A program made the position numbers and the translations under genes. The notes beneath the pieces are model-generated. The model ran no database searches. It was given only the letters and a program-made list of their open reading frames with translations, and had not been told where the DNA came from. DNA of 64,000 bases, taken from positions 1,798,001-1,862,000 of the forward strand of contig NZ_CP090145.1 in assembly GCF_023008245.1 (NCBI RefSeq), read 5' to 3'. Positions 1-8,226 of this stretch are shown one piece after another (the first letter of the stretch is position 1; each line of letters begins with the position of its first letter). The stretch is from Flavobacterium sediminilitoris (GTDB taxonomy: Bacteria; Bacteroidota; Bacteroidia; Flavobacteriales; Flavobacteriaceae).

Positions 1-1
1 T

Positions 2-739
2 AAAGTAATGTTAATTACTGATTTTCAACACTTAGATGAACCGGATGATGTTATGGAAATGTTTGAATCGGCAAATCTATCAGGAGGTGACACGTATCGT
101 TCAAATGTTATGATGGCATGTAACTGGTTAGTAGGTAGAGGAAAACATGATGAAATTGAAGAAGAGGATAACTTATATATTCCACCTTCAATGGCATTAG
201 CAGGAAAGGTATATAATACATTAATGTCTCAAATTACTGCGGGTAAGAAATTTGGAGGTATAAATGAAGTTGATGGTGTTAAATTCGACTTAAAGAAAAG
301 TGAAATTGCTAATTTGGAAAACTTAGGACTTATTCCTATGGTTAATGAATATGGCAAAGTCATGGCATTCTCAGGGAAAACATTATTTAATGGCGATAAT
401 TTAGGACTTCAGACTTATTCGGTTGTTCGTGTATTCGATTACATAACGAAGGTTTTAATGGACTTCTTAAATAGAAGAGCTTTTGAAAACTTTAACGCAA
501 AAACAAGAAAAGAAATTTTAAATCAAATTGTGAAATTTCTAGATAATGTTGCTGGTCCAGATAAATTAATTGAAGATTTCGATATTAAAAGATTTGAACA
601 AGATCCAAATCAAAAGGATAGAATTTTCTTAGATATTCGATTAAAACCATACTTTCCTGCTAAGAACTTTTTGATTAAAATGGATGGTCAAAAAGGAGAT
701 GAAGGTAATGATTGGGATACTGATTATGCGGAATCTTAA
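2..739 (+). CDS. tssC: TssC, T6SS contractile sheath large subunit (C-terminal part)
   Basis: The reading frame is open from the first complete codon at the left edge, so the start lies outside the window; the first ATG (position 8) is internal. About 245 residues remain of a protein normally near 450. The visible part matches the C-terminal half of the Bacteroidetes TssC/VipB sheath subunit: the segment NVMMACNWLVGRGKHDEIEE, a sheath-core region with PPSMALAGKVYNTL, and an acidic tail ending DTDYAES. TssC pairs with TssB to form the contractile sheath around the Hcp tube in the cytoplasm. TssB is not in the window and is expected to the left. Hcp follows downstream, the usual order in subtype iii systems. 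Identification by family resemblance is strong; the missing half cannot be judged. Confidence 0.9.
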   Translation, partial: KVMLITDFQHLDEPDDVMEMFESANLSGGDTYRSNVMMACNWLVGRGKHDEIEEEDNLYIPPSMALAGKVYNTLMSQITAGKKFGGINEVDGVKFDLKKSEIANLENLGLIPMVNEYGKVMAFSGKTLFNGDNLGLQTYSVVRVFDYITKVLMDFLNRRAFENFNAKTRKEILNQIVKFLDNVAGPDKLIEDFDIKRFEQDPNQKDRIFLDIRLKPYFPAKNFLIKMDGQKGDEGNDWDTDYAES

Positions 740-766
740 AAAAATCTTAAAAAAATCTTAAAAAAT
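732..766 (+). repeat. Three tandem 11-nt A-rich units after tssC
   Basis: The unit atcttaaaaaa occurs three times at an exact 11-nt period, beginning inside the last codon of tssC and ending before the hcp promoter region. Eleven bases is about one helical turn, so the A-tracts are phased. It may bend DNA upstream of the hcp promoter or be simple slippage; the sequence alone cannot separate these. Confidence 0.6.
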
Positions 767-790
767 ATATATTTACAAAAGTTTTTTTGA

Positions 791-798
791 TATATTTG
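791..798 (+). promoter_or_regulatory. Probable -7 promoter element for hcp
   Basis: TATATTTG fits the Bacteroidetes -7 consensus TAnnTTTG and lies 58 bp before the hcp start, leaving an A-rich leader. No clear -33 TTTG is present at the normal distance. A separate promoter here would let the tube subunit be made in larger amounts than the sheath. Confidence 0.5.
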
Positions 799-856
799 AA
801 AAAACAAAACAAATAAACATAATAAACATTAATTTTTAATCTTTAAATATTACACT

Positions 857-1243
857 ATGTCATTTAAATCAAAACTAAAAGTTGGCGGAAAAGAATTAAA
901 CATTTTAGACGCGTCTTATGACTTATTCCAAGAAGTTGATGCTAGCGGAAGACCATCTTCTGTTACTCGTGGAGGAACAATCAATTTAACAGTTGAATCA
1001 ACAGGTGATTCATTCTTCTTTGAATGGATGACAAATAACTTCGAAAGAAAAGATGGTTCAATTCAGTATGTAAAACGTGATACTGATGCTAAGTTAAAAG
1101 AATTAAACTTCAAAGAAGGTTATTTAATTAAATATAAAGAATCTTTTGATGCTACAGGTACTAATCCATTAGTGGAAACTTTCACAATTTCTGCAAAAGA
1201 AATTTCTATGGGTGGTGGTGAGCATATTAACGAGTGGGTATAA
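857..1243 (+). CDS. tssD: Hcp (TssD), T6SS tube subunit
   Basis: A 128-residue protein of the Bacteroidetes Hcp/TssD family, the ring-forming subunit that stacks into the T6SS inner tube and is secreted. Features seen are the start MSFKSKLKVGGKELNILDASY, the central FFFEWM segment, and the C-terminal TFTISAKEISM followed by an acidic end; the length is normal for this family. It lies between tssC and a second, divergent Hcp gene. A hairpin follows at 1269-1293, so this gene probably ends a transcript or is over-expressed relative to what follows. I take this copy as the main structural tube protein because it sits directly after the sheath gene and has its own promoter-like element. Confidence 0.93.
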   Translation: MSFKSKLKVGGKELNILDASYDLFQEVDASGRPSSVTRGGTINLTVESTGDSFFFEWMTNNFERKDGSIQYVKRDTDAKLKELNFKEGYLIKYKESFDATGTNPLVETFTISAKEISMGGGEHINEWV

Positions 1244-1268
1244 TCCTTTCTTTATAATAATGTAATTT

Positions 1269-1309
1269 AAAGGGTTAGTAATGCTAACCCTTTATTGTCA
1301 TTTTTTTTT
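1269..1309 (+). terminator. Hairpin terminator or attenuator after hcp
   Basis: A perfect 10-bp stem (aaagggttag / ctaaccctttt-type arm) with a 5-nt loop lies at 1269-1293, followed after 7 nt by nine T residues. It separates the first Hcp gene from the Hcp2-effector unit. The gap between stem and T-tract makes it a weaker terminator than average. Confidence 0.65.
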
Positions 1310-1330
1310 AATTAATCAAACTTAATAGAT

Positions 1331-1726
1331 ATGTCTTTTTTAGCAAAACTTGAGATTGACGGAGAGGTAATGAATGTCTTAGAGTTTCAATTTACTATCG
1401 GTCAAGAAATCGATAAAAGTGGGAAACCGTCTGCAGACCCTAATGGAGGAAGATTTAGGGTTATTATAGAATCTACCAAAAGTACAATGTTATTTGATTG
1501 GATGGTTAGTAATAATCAAACAAAAAACGGTAAAGTAACTTTTTTTAGAAGAGATGCAGTTTCTAAGATGAGAGAACTTCAATTTAATGATGGATATTGT
1601 ATAGGTTATGATGAGGTGTTTTTATCTCAAAGTAATTCATCAATGAGCGTTGAAATAATTGTTTCTGCAAAAGAAATAATTATGAACGGATCTAAATTTA
1701 GTCGTAATTGGCCATTAAAATTCTAA
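1331..1726 (+). CDS. Second, divergent Hcp (TssD) paired with an effector
   Basis: A 131-residue Hcp-family protein that keeps the landmarks of the first copy (MSF start, LFDWM for FFEWM, VSAKEI near the end) but differs in well over half its residues. Its stop codon is only 7 bp before the type-23 toxin gene. Hcp rings in other systems hold and stabilise small effectors in their lumen; by analogy this copy may be a dedicated carrier for the adjacent toxin. This is inference from the gene pair and divergence. It could equally be a general alternative tube subunit. Confidence 0.88.
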   Translation: MSFLAKLEIDGEVMNVLEFQFTIGQEIDKSGKPSADPNGGRFRVIIESTKSTMLFDWMVSNNQTKNGKVTFFRRDAVSKMRELQFNDGYCIGYDEVFLSQSNSSMSVEIIVSAKEIIMNGSKFSRNWPLKF

Positions 1727-1733
1727 CTGTATA

Positions 1734-2687
1734 ATGGACGAATTAGAAGCTAACTTTTTTTTAGGATTAAGTATCCACTTTGGAGGACCTAAAACTTATA
1801 TGTCTGGAACAGCTGGAGTAGGAGTAAGTAAGAAATTCGATTTTGTAACACCAGGGATAAATTTAGGAGTTAATTTTTATAATGGCGGTTTAGGTTCTTT
1901 ACCTAATAGTTCAAATTTTAATATTGATACCGTTATTACTGCTAAACTTACTGCTGGAGGCGGAAAAGGTGATCCAATGACAATTTATCCACTACATCTA
2001 AATAGTGGTTCAGGTCTAGAAGATCATTATAAATATTCTGCTACTTTAGGAACTAATTTTATATTTAATAATAATAATAGAAATCAACAAGTAGGTTTTT
2101 TACAAGTTAGAGCATATGATTTTAGCTTTCAAACTTATAACGATTTTCAAGGATTCAAAAAAATAGGAATTAGTGATGGGTATGACAGATGGTGGACAGG
2201 AGGAGGAAATCTTACTTTTGGAGCAAAAAACAGTGATTATCAATTTGTTATTGCTAGTGATGTTTTTACTGCTGACACTGATGTTGAACCACGCTCAAAA
2301 TTTATGAGAGATGGTAAATTAGTTAATTCTGATGAGATGAAATTAGATGTGTTTGATAAAAATGTTGCAGCACCTGAAGGTAGTAGTTTTTATCATAAAT
2401 ATTTTGTGCACAAACCTAATATTGCTTCAGAGTTAACACAAGACTATCTAAATGATTATAGAGATGGGGTTACATGGAATAACCAAATGCATGACTTTGA
2501 ATTGAATCAAGGGAGAACATCATTTAAATTAAGAACACCTCAAGGAGAGTTCGGAGTTAATGGTCTTGGATCAAGTCACATGTGGTCTCAAAATAGTATT
2601 CATAACAAGATAAATTTCCATGTTATACCTTCTAGCGCACCAAATTATTGGGAATTTCAATACACACCATTAAATCAACAATTTTAA
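1734..2687 (+). CDS. Polymorphic toxin type 23 domain effector
   Basis: A 317-residue protein without signal peptide or membrane segment. The central and C-terminal parts match the bacterial polymorphic toxin type 23 domain: the stretches RNQQVGFLQVRAYDFSFQTYNDF, GYDRWWTGGGNLTFG, and near the end SSHMWSQNSIHNKINFHV. The family is predicted, not proven, to be a nuclease. The N-terminal 90 residues are glycine-rich and beta-like, as in other members, so there is no separate trafficking domain. It directly follows the divergent Hcp2 and is abutted by a lipoprotein gene, giving a carrier-toxin-immunity trio. A periplasmic lipoprotein as immunity sits oddly with a nuclease and hints that the toxin may act in the envelope. 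Confidence 0.8.
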   Translation: MDELEANFFLGLSIHFGGPKTYMSGTAGVGVSKKFDFVTPGINLGVNFYNGGLGSLPNSSNFNIDTVITAKLTAGGGKGDPMTIYPLHLNSGSGLEDHYKYSATLGTNFIFNNNNRNQQVGFLQVRAYDFSFQTYNDFQGFKKIGISDGYDRWWTGGGNLTFGAKNSDYQFVIASDVFTADTDVEPRSKFMRDGKLVNSDEMKLDVFDKNVAAPEGSSFYHKYFVHKPNIASELTQDYLNDYRDGVTWNNQMHDFELNQGRTSFKLRTPQGEFGVNGLGSSHMWSQNSIHNKINFHVIPSSAPNYWEFQYTPLNQQF

Positions 2688-3254
2688 TTGAAAAAATATT
2701 CATTCTTACTTTTTCTTATTTTATTGAGTTGTGAGAAGTCATTTTATAACTCTAAAAAGGTAATACCCAAAGAAGAATATAAATATTATAATAAAGATTT
2801 TGTTTTACCAAAGTCATCATTGTTGAAAACGAATGGAATTTATATTTCTATTTCAGAAGAAAAATTTGAATATAAAGTTGATAGTTATAAAATAAATTAT
2901 CCAGATAGGGATCATCCAGCATTAAAAGGAAATATTCCAAATAAGGATACAATAATTTTTTTTGACAGATATTTCTATTACCAATTTACAGATAATGGCT
3001 TGTGGAAAGAGTCAGGGGGATATTATAATTTAGAAGATTTAACCGAAAGCATTAAAAAAATAAACACAAGTTTAGACTATAGTGTTTATAAAGTTAAAGG
3101 GGATAGTTTATTCTTAGAATCCTATAATTGGTATAGGAAAAAATTCACTTATAGAGATGCAGTAATTATTGCAGATACAATTTTTTCAAGAGATAGAGAG
3201 AGTAATAATAAAGAAAATACTGTAAAGTATATTTACTATCCTATTAATCTTTAA
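2688..3254 (+). CDS. Lipoprotein, probable immunity protein for the type-23 toxin
   Basis: A 188-residue predicted lipoprotein. It starts with TTG directly after the stop codon of the toxin gene; the start is fixed by the good signal peptide it gives, with lipobox LLSC and acylated Cys15. The mature part is rich in Lys, Tyr and Asp and matches no family I recognise. Translational coupling to the toxin, lipoprotein form and lack of conserved domains are what is expected of a T6SS immunity protein held in the periplasm. Function is inferred from position only. Confidence 0.72.
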   Translation: MKKYSFLLFLILLSCEKSFYNSKKVIPKEEYKYYNKDFVLPKSSLLKTNGIYISISEEKFEYKVDSYKINYPDRDHPALKGNIPNKDTIIFFDRYFYYQFTDNGLWKESGGYYNLEDLTESIKKINTSLDYSVYKVKGDSLFLESYNWYRKKFTYRDAVIIADTIFSRDRESNNKENTVKYIYYPINL

Positions 3255-3363
3255 TGTCTTACTTAGAATATTTTAAAATATTCTGTTTAATCGTTATTAG
3301 GTATTTTAAAATAGGTCTTAGTGTTAGAATTACACTGAATGATATTATTAAAATTAATACCAA

Positions 3364-4077
3364 ATGAAAAAAAATGGTTTACAATATTTAATAGTTTTTT
3401 TACTTTTTCTTAATTCACATAACTTATCAAGTCAATCTTTAAATGATACATTTGATAATATTTATTTAAAAGAATTGAATTTTGAAAATATAGCACTGAA
3501 AGAAAGAATAAAAAACTTTCCTGATGATGCTAAAATGCTTAACTCCAGAATTGCTCAGGAACTTAGAGATAAAGATTACACTTCTGCGTTGCAGCTAACA
3601 ATCACTTTGGATAGTATTCTTCCAAATAATGCAGATGTTAAAAATTTTAAAGGGAAGATGTATTATAAACTAAATAATATAGATTCAGCACTAACATCTT
3701 TTGATGAAGCAATACAATTAGATGGAACAAATAAGTGGTTTTATTTAAATAAAGCAGGTTTGTTATCTGATACAAATATGTATTATAAAGCATTGCAAAC
3801 TATTGAAGATTTATTAAAAATTGCTCCAAACTGGGGCATTGCATATAATTCAAAGGCTATTTTGTTGTTGTCTTTTAACCAAGATGAAGAAGCAATGTTA
3901 AATTATAATATTGCTTTAGAGAAAGAGCCTAAAAGCGCTCAAATTTTAACAAATAGAGGTGATTTATTTCTTAAAATGAGAAATAAAAAACAAGCAATTT
4001 TAGATTATAAAAAGGCATTAGAAGTTCAACCAGATTATATACATGCAAAAGAACAGTTAGAGTTACTTTCAAAATAG
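3364..4077 (+). CDS. Exported TPR-repeat protein
   Basis: A 237-residue protein with an N-terminal signal peptide (MKKNGLQYLIVFLLFLNSHNLSSQS) and at least four tetratricopeptide repeats; clear ones read ADVKNFKGKMYYKLNNIDSA, YNSKAILLLSFNQDEEAMLN and AQILTNRGDLFLKMRNKKQA. TPR arrays bind proteins or peptides, here in the periplasm. It sits between the type-23 toxin/lipoprotein pair and the first VgrG, separated by about 110 and 75 bp. It may be an extra immunity protein or an unrelated cell-envelope gene; nothing in the sequence decides this. Confidence 0.75.
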   Translation: MKKNGLQYLIVFLLFLNSHNLSSQSLNDTFDNIYLKELNFENIALKERIKNFPDDAKMLNSRIAQELRDKDYTSALQLTITLDSILPNNADVKNFKGKMYYKLNNIDSALTSFDEAIQLDGTNKWFYLNKAGLLSDTNMYYKALQTIEDLLKIAPNWGIAYNSKAILLLSFNQDEEAMLNYNIALEKEPKSAQILTNRGDLFLKMRNKKQAILDYKKALEVQPDYIHAKEQLELLSK

Positions 4078-4152
4078 TTATTACATAAAAGCCTATTCCC
4101 TAAAATTTATTAATACATAATTGAATATTATTAACAAAAAATAAGTTAAATC

Positions 4153-5673
4153 ATGGCAATAAGTACACGAATAGTCATCCAAATAGGAGGAGAAACCCTT
4201 ACGCGATTTTCAAAATTAGTTATTCATCAAAAAGTACATACGCATCATACTTTTTCTTTGTTGCAACCTTTACCCAAAGAGTTTGTAAGTCAGGCAATAG
4301 ATAAATCACAGAGTTATATAGGTCAATCTATTAAGATAGAGATTCAGCCTACGAGTTTAAAAACGACTTCACCTTTAGTTTTTCATGGTATTATTACAGA
4401 ATCTCAAATGATTCGTACCTCAGGAGCTTCTGGAGGTATTATAATAAATGGATATAGTCCTACCATTGTTATGGAAGGTACACCAAAAACACAATCTTTT
4501 TCAGATGAATCTTTATCAGATATCATCAAAAAAATAACGAGTAGTTATAGTCAAAAAGAACTCCAACCTACAGTTGACGTTAAGAATGATGCTTCGATGC
4601 CTTATACAGTTCAATATAGAGAGAGCGATTTTGGATTTGCCTGTAGATTAGCCCAAAAGAGAGGACAATGGTTCTATTATAATGGAGAAGAATTACTATT
4701 TGGTTCTCCAAAATCTAAGAATTTCACTTTAGAATATGGAAGATCATTGCATAGTTTTAATATAGAGATGCGTGCAAAGCCATTAGGATTAGAGTATTTA
4801 GGATACGATCCAAGTAATGCAGAAACCCAAAAAGCCAATACAACGGAAGTCAATTATCAACCTGAAGGCTATTCAAAAGTAATGTATGAGAGTTCAAAGA
4901 AATTGTTTCCAGAGAGTGCAACGATGCTTTATACTCATTCAATAGAAGAAGGAAGTGCTAGAACTCATTTGGTTGATCGAGTAACTACACAGTTACAATC
5001 TAGAGCTGCTGATTTAGTAACCGCAAAAGGCGATAGTGATGAAACAGGTTTACGAATAGGAGATGTTATTTCTATCCAAGAGCCTTCATTTTCTATGACT
5101 GGTAATTTAATAGATGGATTACAAGAGCAAAATTTCGGAAGTTATATTATAACAGATATTACCCATGTTTGTGAAGAATCAGGTACTTATCACAATAGTT
5201 TTCAAGCGGTTCCAGACAGCGTTTTGTCACCACCATATGGTAATGTTCACCATCATCCAACAGCCGATACACAACCCGCAGTAGTAACAGACAACAATGA
5301 TCCATTAGGGTTAGGTCGTATTCAAGTTAGCTTTGCATGGCAAAAGGAACAAGGGACAACTACACCATGGGTTCGAATGATAAACCCACATGCAGGAGGC
5401 GGAAAAGGGATGTATTTCATACCGGAAATAGGAGAAGAGGTTTTAGTAGGATTTGAAGCAGGAAATGCAGAGAAGCCTTTTATACTAGGTGCGATGTATA
5501 ATGGAAATGAATCGAGTAGTTATGCCACATCAGGGAATGATCAGAAAGTTATTCAAACACGAAGTGGGACTAAGATTATCATGAATGATGCAGAAGGAAG
5601 TGTTTTTGTAGAAGACCCAAGTGGTAATACATGGATGATGGATGGTAAAGGTAATATCAGTGTTAATGCTCCT
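4153..5673 (+). repeat. 1.52-kb direct repeat, vgrG body copy 1
   Basis: This block repeats at 19700-21220 in the same orientation with almost no base changes; I saw one silent difference near the right end (atc/att). Identity begins a few bases before the ATG (aatcatggc) and stops at codon 508. Such identity over 15.5 kb of distance implies recent duplication or ongoing gene conversion. It is also a substrate for deletion or inversion-free loop-out of the intervening 15.5 kb. Confidence 0.95.
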
Positions 5674-6006
5674 AATGAAATAACATTAAATGCAGGAACA
5701 AATATAAATATGACTGCTGGTCAAAATATAGTTTCTTCAGCAGGTGTTAATATGATTGAAACAGTTGGTGTAGATAAATCTTCAACTATAGGAATGATGA
5801 ACAATACTTTTGTTGGAGGAAGCAGCATGTTAAATGTAGTAGGTGATTTAATGGAATTCATAACAGGTAATTTACAATCAAGCACAGAAAAAGATAGAGT
5901 TGTCAGTAGTAAACAAGGTATAACTCAATCGACCGAAGGAGAAGTTGCAAAACATTCTCAAAAAGAGGTGAAGTTAAATAGTACAAAGAAATCGAAATTA
6001 TACTAA
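4153..6006 (+). CDS. vgrG: VgrG (TssI) spike protein, copy 1
   Basis: A 617-residue T6SS spike protein. The N-terminal gp27-like part (residues 1 to about 370) is followed by a gp5 OB-fold with TPWVRMINPHAGGGKGMYF and EVLVGFEAGNAEKPF, then a gp5C-like repeat tail with [N/S]ITLNAGTNIN-type strands that forms the needle. A trimer of this protein caps the Hcp tube. The first 507 codons are essentially identical at DNA level to the second VgrG at 19700; after Pro507 the tails differ completely until the shared KSKLY/F end. The tail is the likely cargo-docking surface, and it is followed by remnants of a tag-type effector and by two intact tag-type effectors. Confidence 0.95.
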   Translation: MAISTRIVIQIGGETLTRFSKLVIHQKVHTHHTFSLLQPLPKEFVSQAIDKSQSYIGQSIKIEIQPTSLKTTSPLVFHGIITESQMIRTSGASGGIIINGYSPTIVMEGTPKTQSFSDESLSDIIKKITSSYSQKELQPTVDVKNDASMPYTVQYRESDFGFACRLAQKRGQWFYYNGEELLFGSPKSKNFTLEYGRSLHSFNIEMRAKPLGLEYLGYDPSNAETQKANTTEVNYQPEGYSKVMYESSKKLFPESATMLYTHSIEEGSARTHLVDRVTTQLQSRAADLVTAKGDSDETGLRIGDVISIQEPSFSMTGNLIDGLQEQNFGSYIITDITHVCEESGTYHNSFQAVPDSVLSPPYGNVHHHPTADTQPAVVTDNNDPLGLGRIQVSFAWQKEQGTTTPWVRMINPHAGGGKGMYFIPEIGEEVLVGFEAGNAEKPFILGAMYNGNESSSYATSGNDQKVIQTRSGTKIIMNDAEGSVFVEDPSGNTWMMDGKGNISVNAPNEITLNAGTNINMTAGQNIVSSAGVNMIETVGVDKSSTIGMMNNTFVGGSSMLNVVGDLMEFITGNLQSSTEKDRVVSSKQGITQSTEGEVAKHSQKEVKLNSTKKSKLY

Positions 6007-6009
6007 GAA

Positions 6010-6157
6010 ATGGGAAGAATCCGACATGTGGAGGAGCAATAACTAAAGAACAGGAGGAAACGAAATTTACTTCGCTGAAAGTGATATTGTGATTAATGCA
6101 GTCGGGAATATAAATATTATGTCAACTAATGGAGTAAGTTTTGGTGAGCCTGATTAA
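6010..6157 (+). pseudogene. Remnant of a tag-type effector N-terminus
   Basis: Begins MGRIRHV 3 bp after the VgrG stop, then breaks: compared with the intact gene at 8665 there are small deletions that put TAA after residue 10. Past these the frame resumes as NEIYFAESDIVINAVGNIN and ends GVSFGEPD plus stop, the exact point where the tag ends in intact effectors (GEPETPP). Thus only the approximately 48-residue tag is left and no toxin domain follows. Function is presumably lost. Confidence 0.8.
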
Positions 6158-6540
6158 ATGAATAAAATTGTCAAAATAATTTATTTTTAGTTACACTAGT
6201 TGTTTTTAAGGGTGCTAATATTTGCTATTAATAAAATTGAAGCCAATAAAAATATTGAAACTTACAAGACAGAAATATTTTGAACACAATAAAATTAGAT
6301 ATGAAGTAGGAAAATATAGAGAATTTCCTATGTGAAAATTTTAAATAATGCTGCCTATGAATGGGAAGTAATTAATTTAAGAGGATTATAAAAAGATATT
6401 TTTCTTTTAAATACACACTATTAAGGTTTTAAACCTATTAAGAATAAGCCTTGTTGGAAAACATATTTTTACTTATCAATAGGGATGAGTGATATATCAA
6501 TAGATCAATGTGCGCAATTCAAAAAAAAGACAATTAATGT
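6158..6540 (+). other. Decayed coding DNA, no intact gene
   Basis: The stretch starts with a short MNKIVKIIYF-like signal-peptide beginning that stops at once, and later frames show fragments such as EHNKIRYEVGKYREFP and AAYEWEVINLRGL interrupted by stops and shifts. Composition is like neighbouring immunity genes. I read it as the wreck of a lipoprotein or toxin gene that once accompanied the tag remnant at 6010-6157. No RNA gene or IS sequence is seen. Confidence 0.45.
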
Positions 6541-6976
6541 ATGATGAATTTGTTTCTCATCGGTTATTCTCTTTTTCGATTTGGTAATTAATTCAAGTTG
6601 TTAGTTGCGAAATAAAAAATTAAAAAAAGATGTTTATTCATATACAATTTATAACGGTTATGTCGATTTACAGGGTTTTCCTGTTGGAGCAGGAATGAAA
6701 GTAGTTGAGATTAATAGTTATAGAGAAGATTTATCTTTTTCAAGCAAGTTTGGTTATGTAGATGACGATATAGACGGTGTTAATGATTCTGGTAATACTA
6801 CTGAAACTTTTGGAGGTAATTATAGAGCATCAGGAACAGAATGTAGAGAAGGGCGTTTGCAATATTGTGAATTAACCTACACAGCAAATGGCGCATTGGA
6901 ATATTTGAAAGTAGGATATGAATCATTGTCAGAATTTAATAGTAGAAAAGAAAGAGAGAAAAAAATAGTTAAGTAA
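6541..6976 (+). pseudogene. Broken lipoprotein gene (orphan immunity remnant)
   Basis: An ATG at 6541 starts MMNLFLIGYSLF, and a one-base frameshift then leads into DLVINSSC, a lipobox, directly followed by TAG and then an open 123-codon stretch from 6605 (a TTG could start it). Read through, this is a normal lipoprotein of about 140 residues with a signal peptide, frameshifted once and stopped just after the lipid-bearing Cys. The mature part (YNGYVDLQGFPVGAGMKVVE and a Cys pair in ECREGRLQYC) matches no family I know. An intact cytoplasmic protein from the TTG cannot be excluded, but the preserved lipobox in frame makes decay more likely. Confidence 0.6.
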
Positions 6977-7050
6977 ATTATTGAAAATTAAATATTTTAA
7001 AGTGCTTTTAAGTAATTGGATTTATTATTATCAATTAAAACGGGATTAAA

Positions 7051-8226
7051 ATGACACGCACAAGATTAGTAAAAGGGAAAATAACAGAAAGAACAGGTGG
7101 TAATGAAATTTACTATGCTGAAGGCGATATTGTTATCAATGCAGGTGAAATGATTAGTATAACTTCTGCTAAAGGAGTGATTTTTGATAATCCAGAGAAA
7201 GCACCTAATAATGAACAAACCGAAGTAAGTTTGAAAATTATAAAAGATACTTTTCTCCCACTAGGACTTAAAAATTTTAAAGGAGAAACAGAGAATGATA
7301 AAATTAAATTTGAAATTCTGTCAAGAAAAGGAACAGCAAAAGGATTAACTTTCCTTATTAAGCATAATGGAAATACTTTGGTTACAAAAAATATAGATGC
7401 GATTGCAGTAGGAGAAAAAGCATTAATTGAGTGGAATGGTTTTTCAGATGCCAAAATATATGATAGTACAGTTTTCAATGAAGGAGAGTTAATAGTTGAG
7501 GTAACTGGTGCAGATAATGAAGTAAAAGAAACTATAAACGCGAAGTATAAAAAAGTAAAATGGGTTGATATAAAAATTGATGATAACTCAAAAAATATTG
7601 ACGTTACATTGAGAGTGAATCTTAAAGATGGTGGAGTTATTGGTGATGGTGTTCCAAAATATACTTTTTCAGACTTAGAGTCAATGGCTCTAGAAGGATT
7701 GAAAACATATTGGAGTAGAAATAGAACTAGAACAAGTTTAATTCCTCCAACAGATTTTGTAACAATTAATAATGAAGAATACTTGGTTACAGTAAATGCT
7801 CTAAATTCTCAAGAAAATGCAATGGATGATATTAACCTAACATACAATAGTGAAACTAAAAGGATAAGATCAAGCAACCCAGGAAGCGTAACAGGCGTGT
7901 TGTCGTTTTTTGCAAATATTTTTGTACCAGAAAGAGTTGTTTTTAATTCCCAGTCTTTTAGTGAAGAACGAGATTTTAAGCTTACAGCAGCTCATGAAAT
8001 AGGACATGAATTAATAAAAACATTTGGAGGAGAAGGTTATTCTTATGCTCATGAAGGAAGTTCAACGTTATTAACACAACAACAAAAAAATAACCCTCTA
8101 CCACTTACAGGAGAAAATAATTTAATGGAATATTATAGTGATAGTTACTATGATTTTGATAGAACATTAGCTGCAGAAAAAGATGTGTTAGGACTATTGT
8201 GGTGTTCAATTATTAAAATAAAATAG
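7051..8226 (+). CDS. Tag-type T6SS effector, putative zinc metallopeptidase
   Basis: A 391-residue protein. Residues 1-50 (TRTRLVKGKITERTGGNEIY and following) are the same tag found at 8665 and in the 6010 remnant. A beta-rich Ig-like segment follows (about 65-175). The C-terminal part has a zincin motif, HEIGH at residues 315-319 (His315, Glu316, His319), with a downstream HEGSST and NLMEYY that could supply the third ligand, as in metzincin-like and gluzincin-like folds. It is expected to be delivered on VgrG and to cleave a protein or peptide in the target. A lipoprotein gene starts directly at its stop codon. The exact peptidase family is not recognised. Confidence 0.75.
   Translation: MTRTRLVKGKITERTGGNEIYYAEGDIVINAGEMISITSAKGVIFDNPEKAPNNEQTEVSLKIIKDTFLPLGLKNFKGETENDKIKFEILSRKGTAKGLTFLIKHNGNTLVTKNIDAIAVGEKALIEWNGFSDAKIYDSTVFNEGELIVEVTGADNEVKETINAKYKKVKWVDIKIDDNSKNIDVTLRVNLKDGGVIGDGVPKYTFSDLESMALEGLKTYWSRNRTRTSLIPPTDFVTINNEEYLVTVNALNSQENAMDDINLTYNSETKRIRSSNPGSVTGVLSFFANIFVPERVVFNSQSFSEERDFKLTAAHEIGHELIKTFGGEGYSYAHEGSSTLLTQQQKNNPLPLTGENNLMEYYSDSYYDFDRTLAAEKDVLGLLWCSIIKIK

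Noticed and set aside
733..766. CRISPR-like short repeat array
   Set aside because: Three 11-nt units without spacers; no array or cas genes are seen anywhere in the window.
6605..6976. A 123-residue gene from a TTG start
   Set aside because: The frame upstream has a lipobox and stop directly before the TTG, with a signal peptide one frame away. A broken lipoprotein explains this better than a new gene.
7113..7478. Long open frames antisense to effector genes (also at 12044-12295, 16396-16614, 18634-18996, 31094-31417, 52824-53096, 60543-61142)
   Set aside because: All lie inside clear genes on the other strand, have no conserved domain, no sensible start context, and odd amino-acid composition typical of shadow frames.
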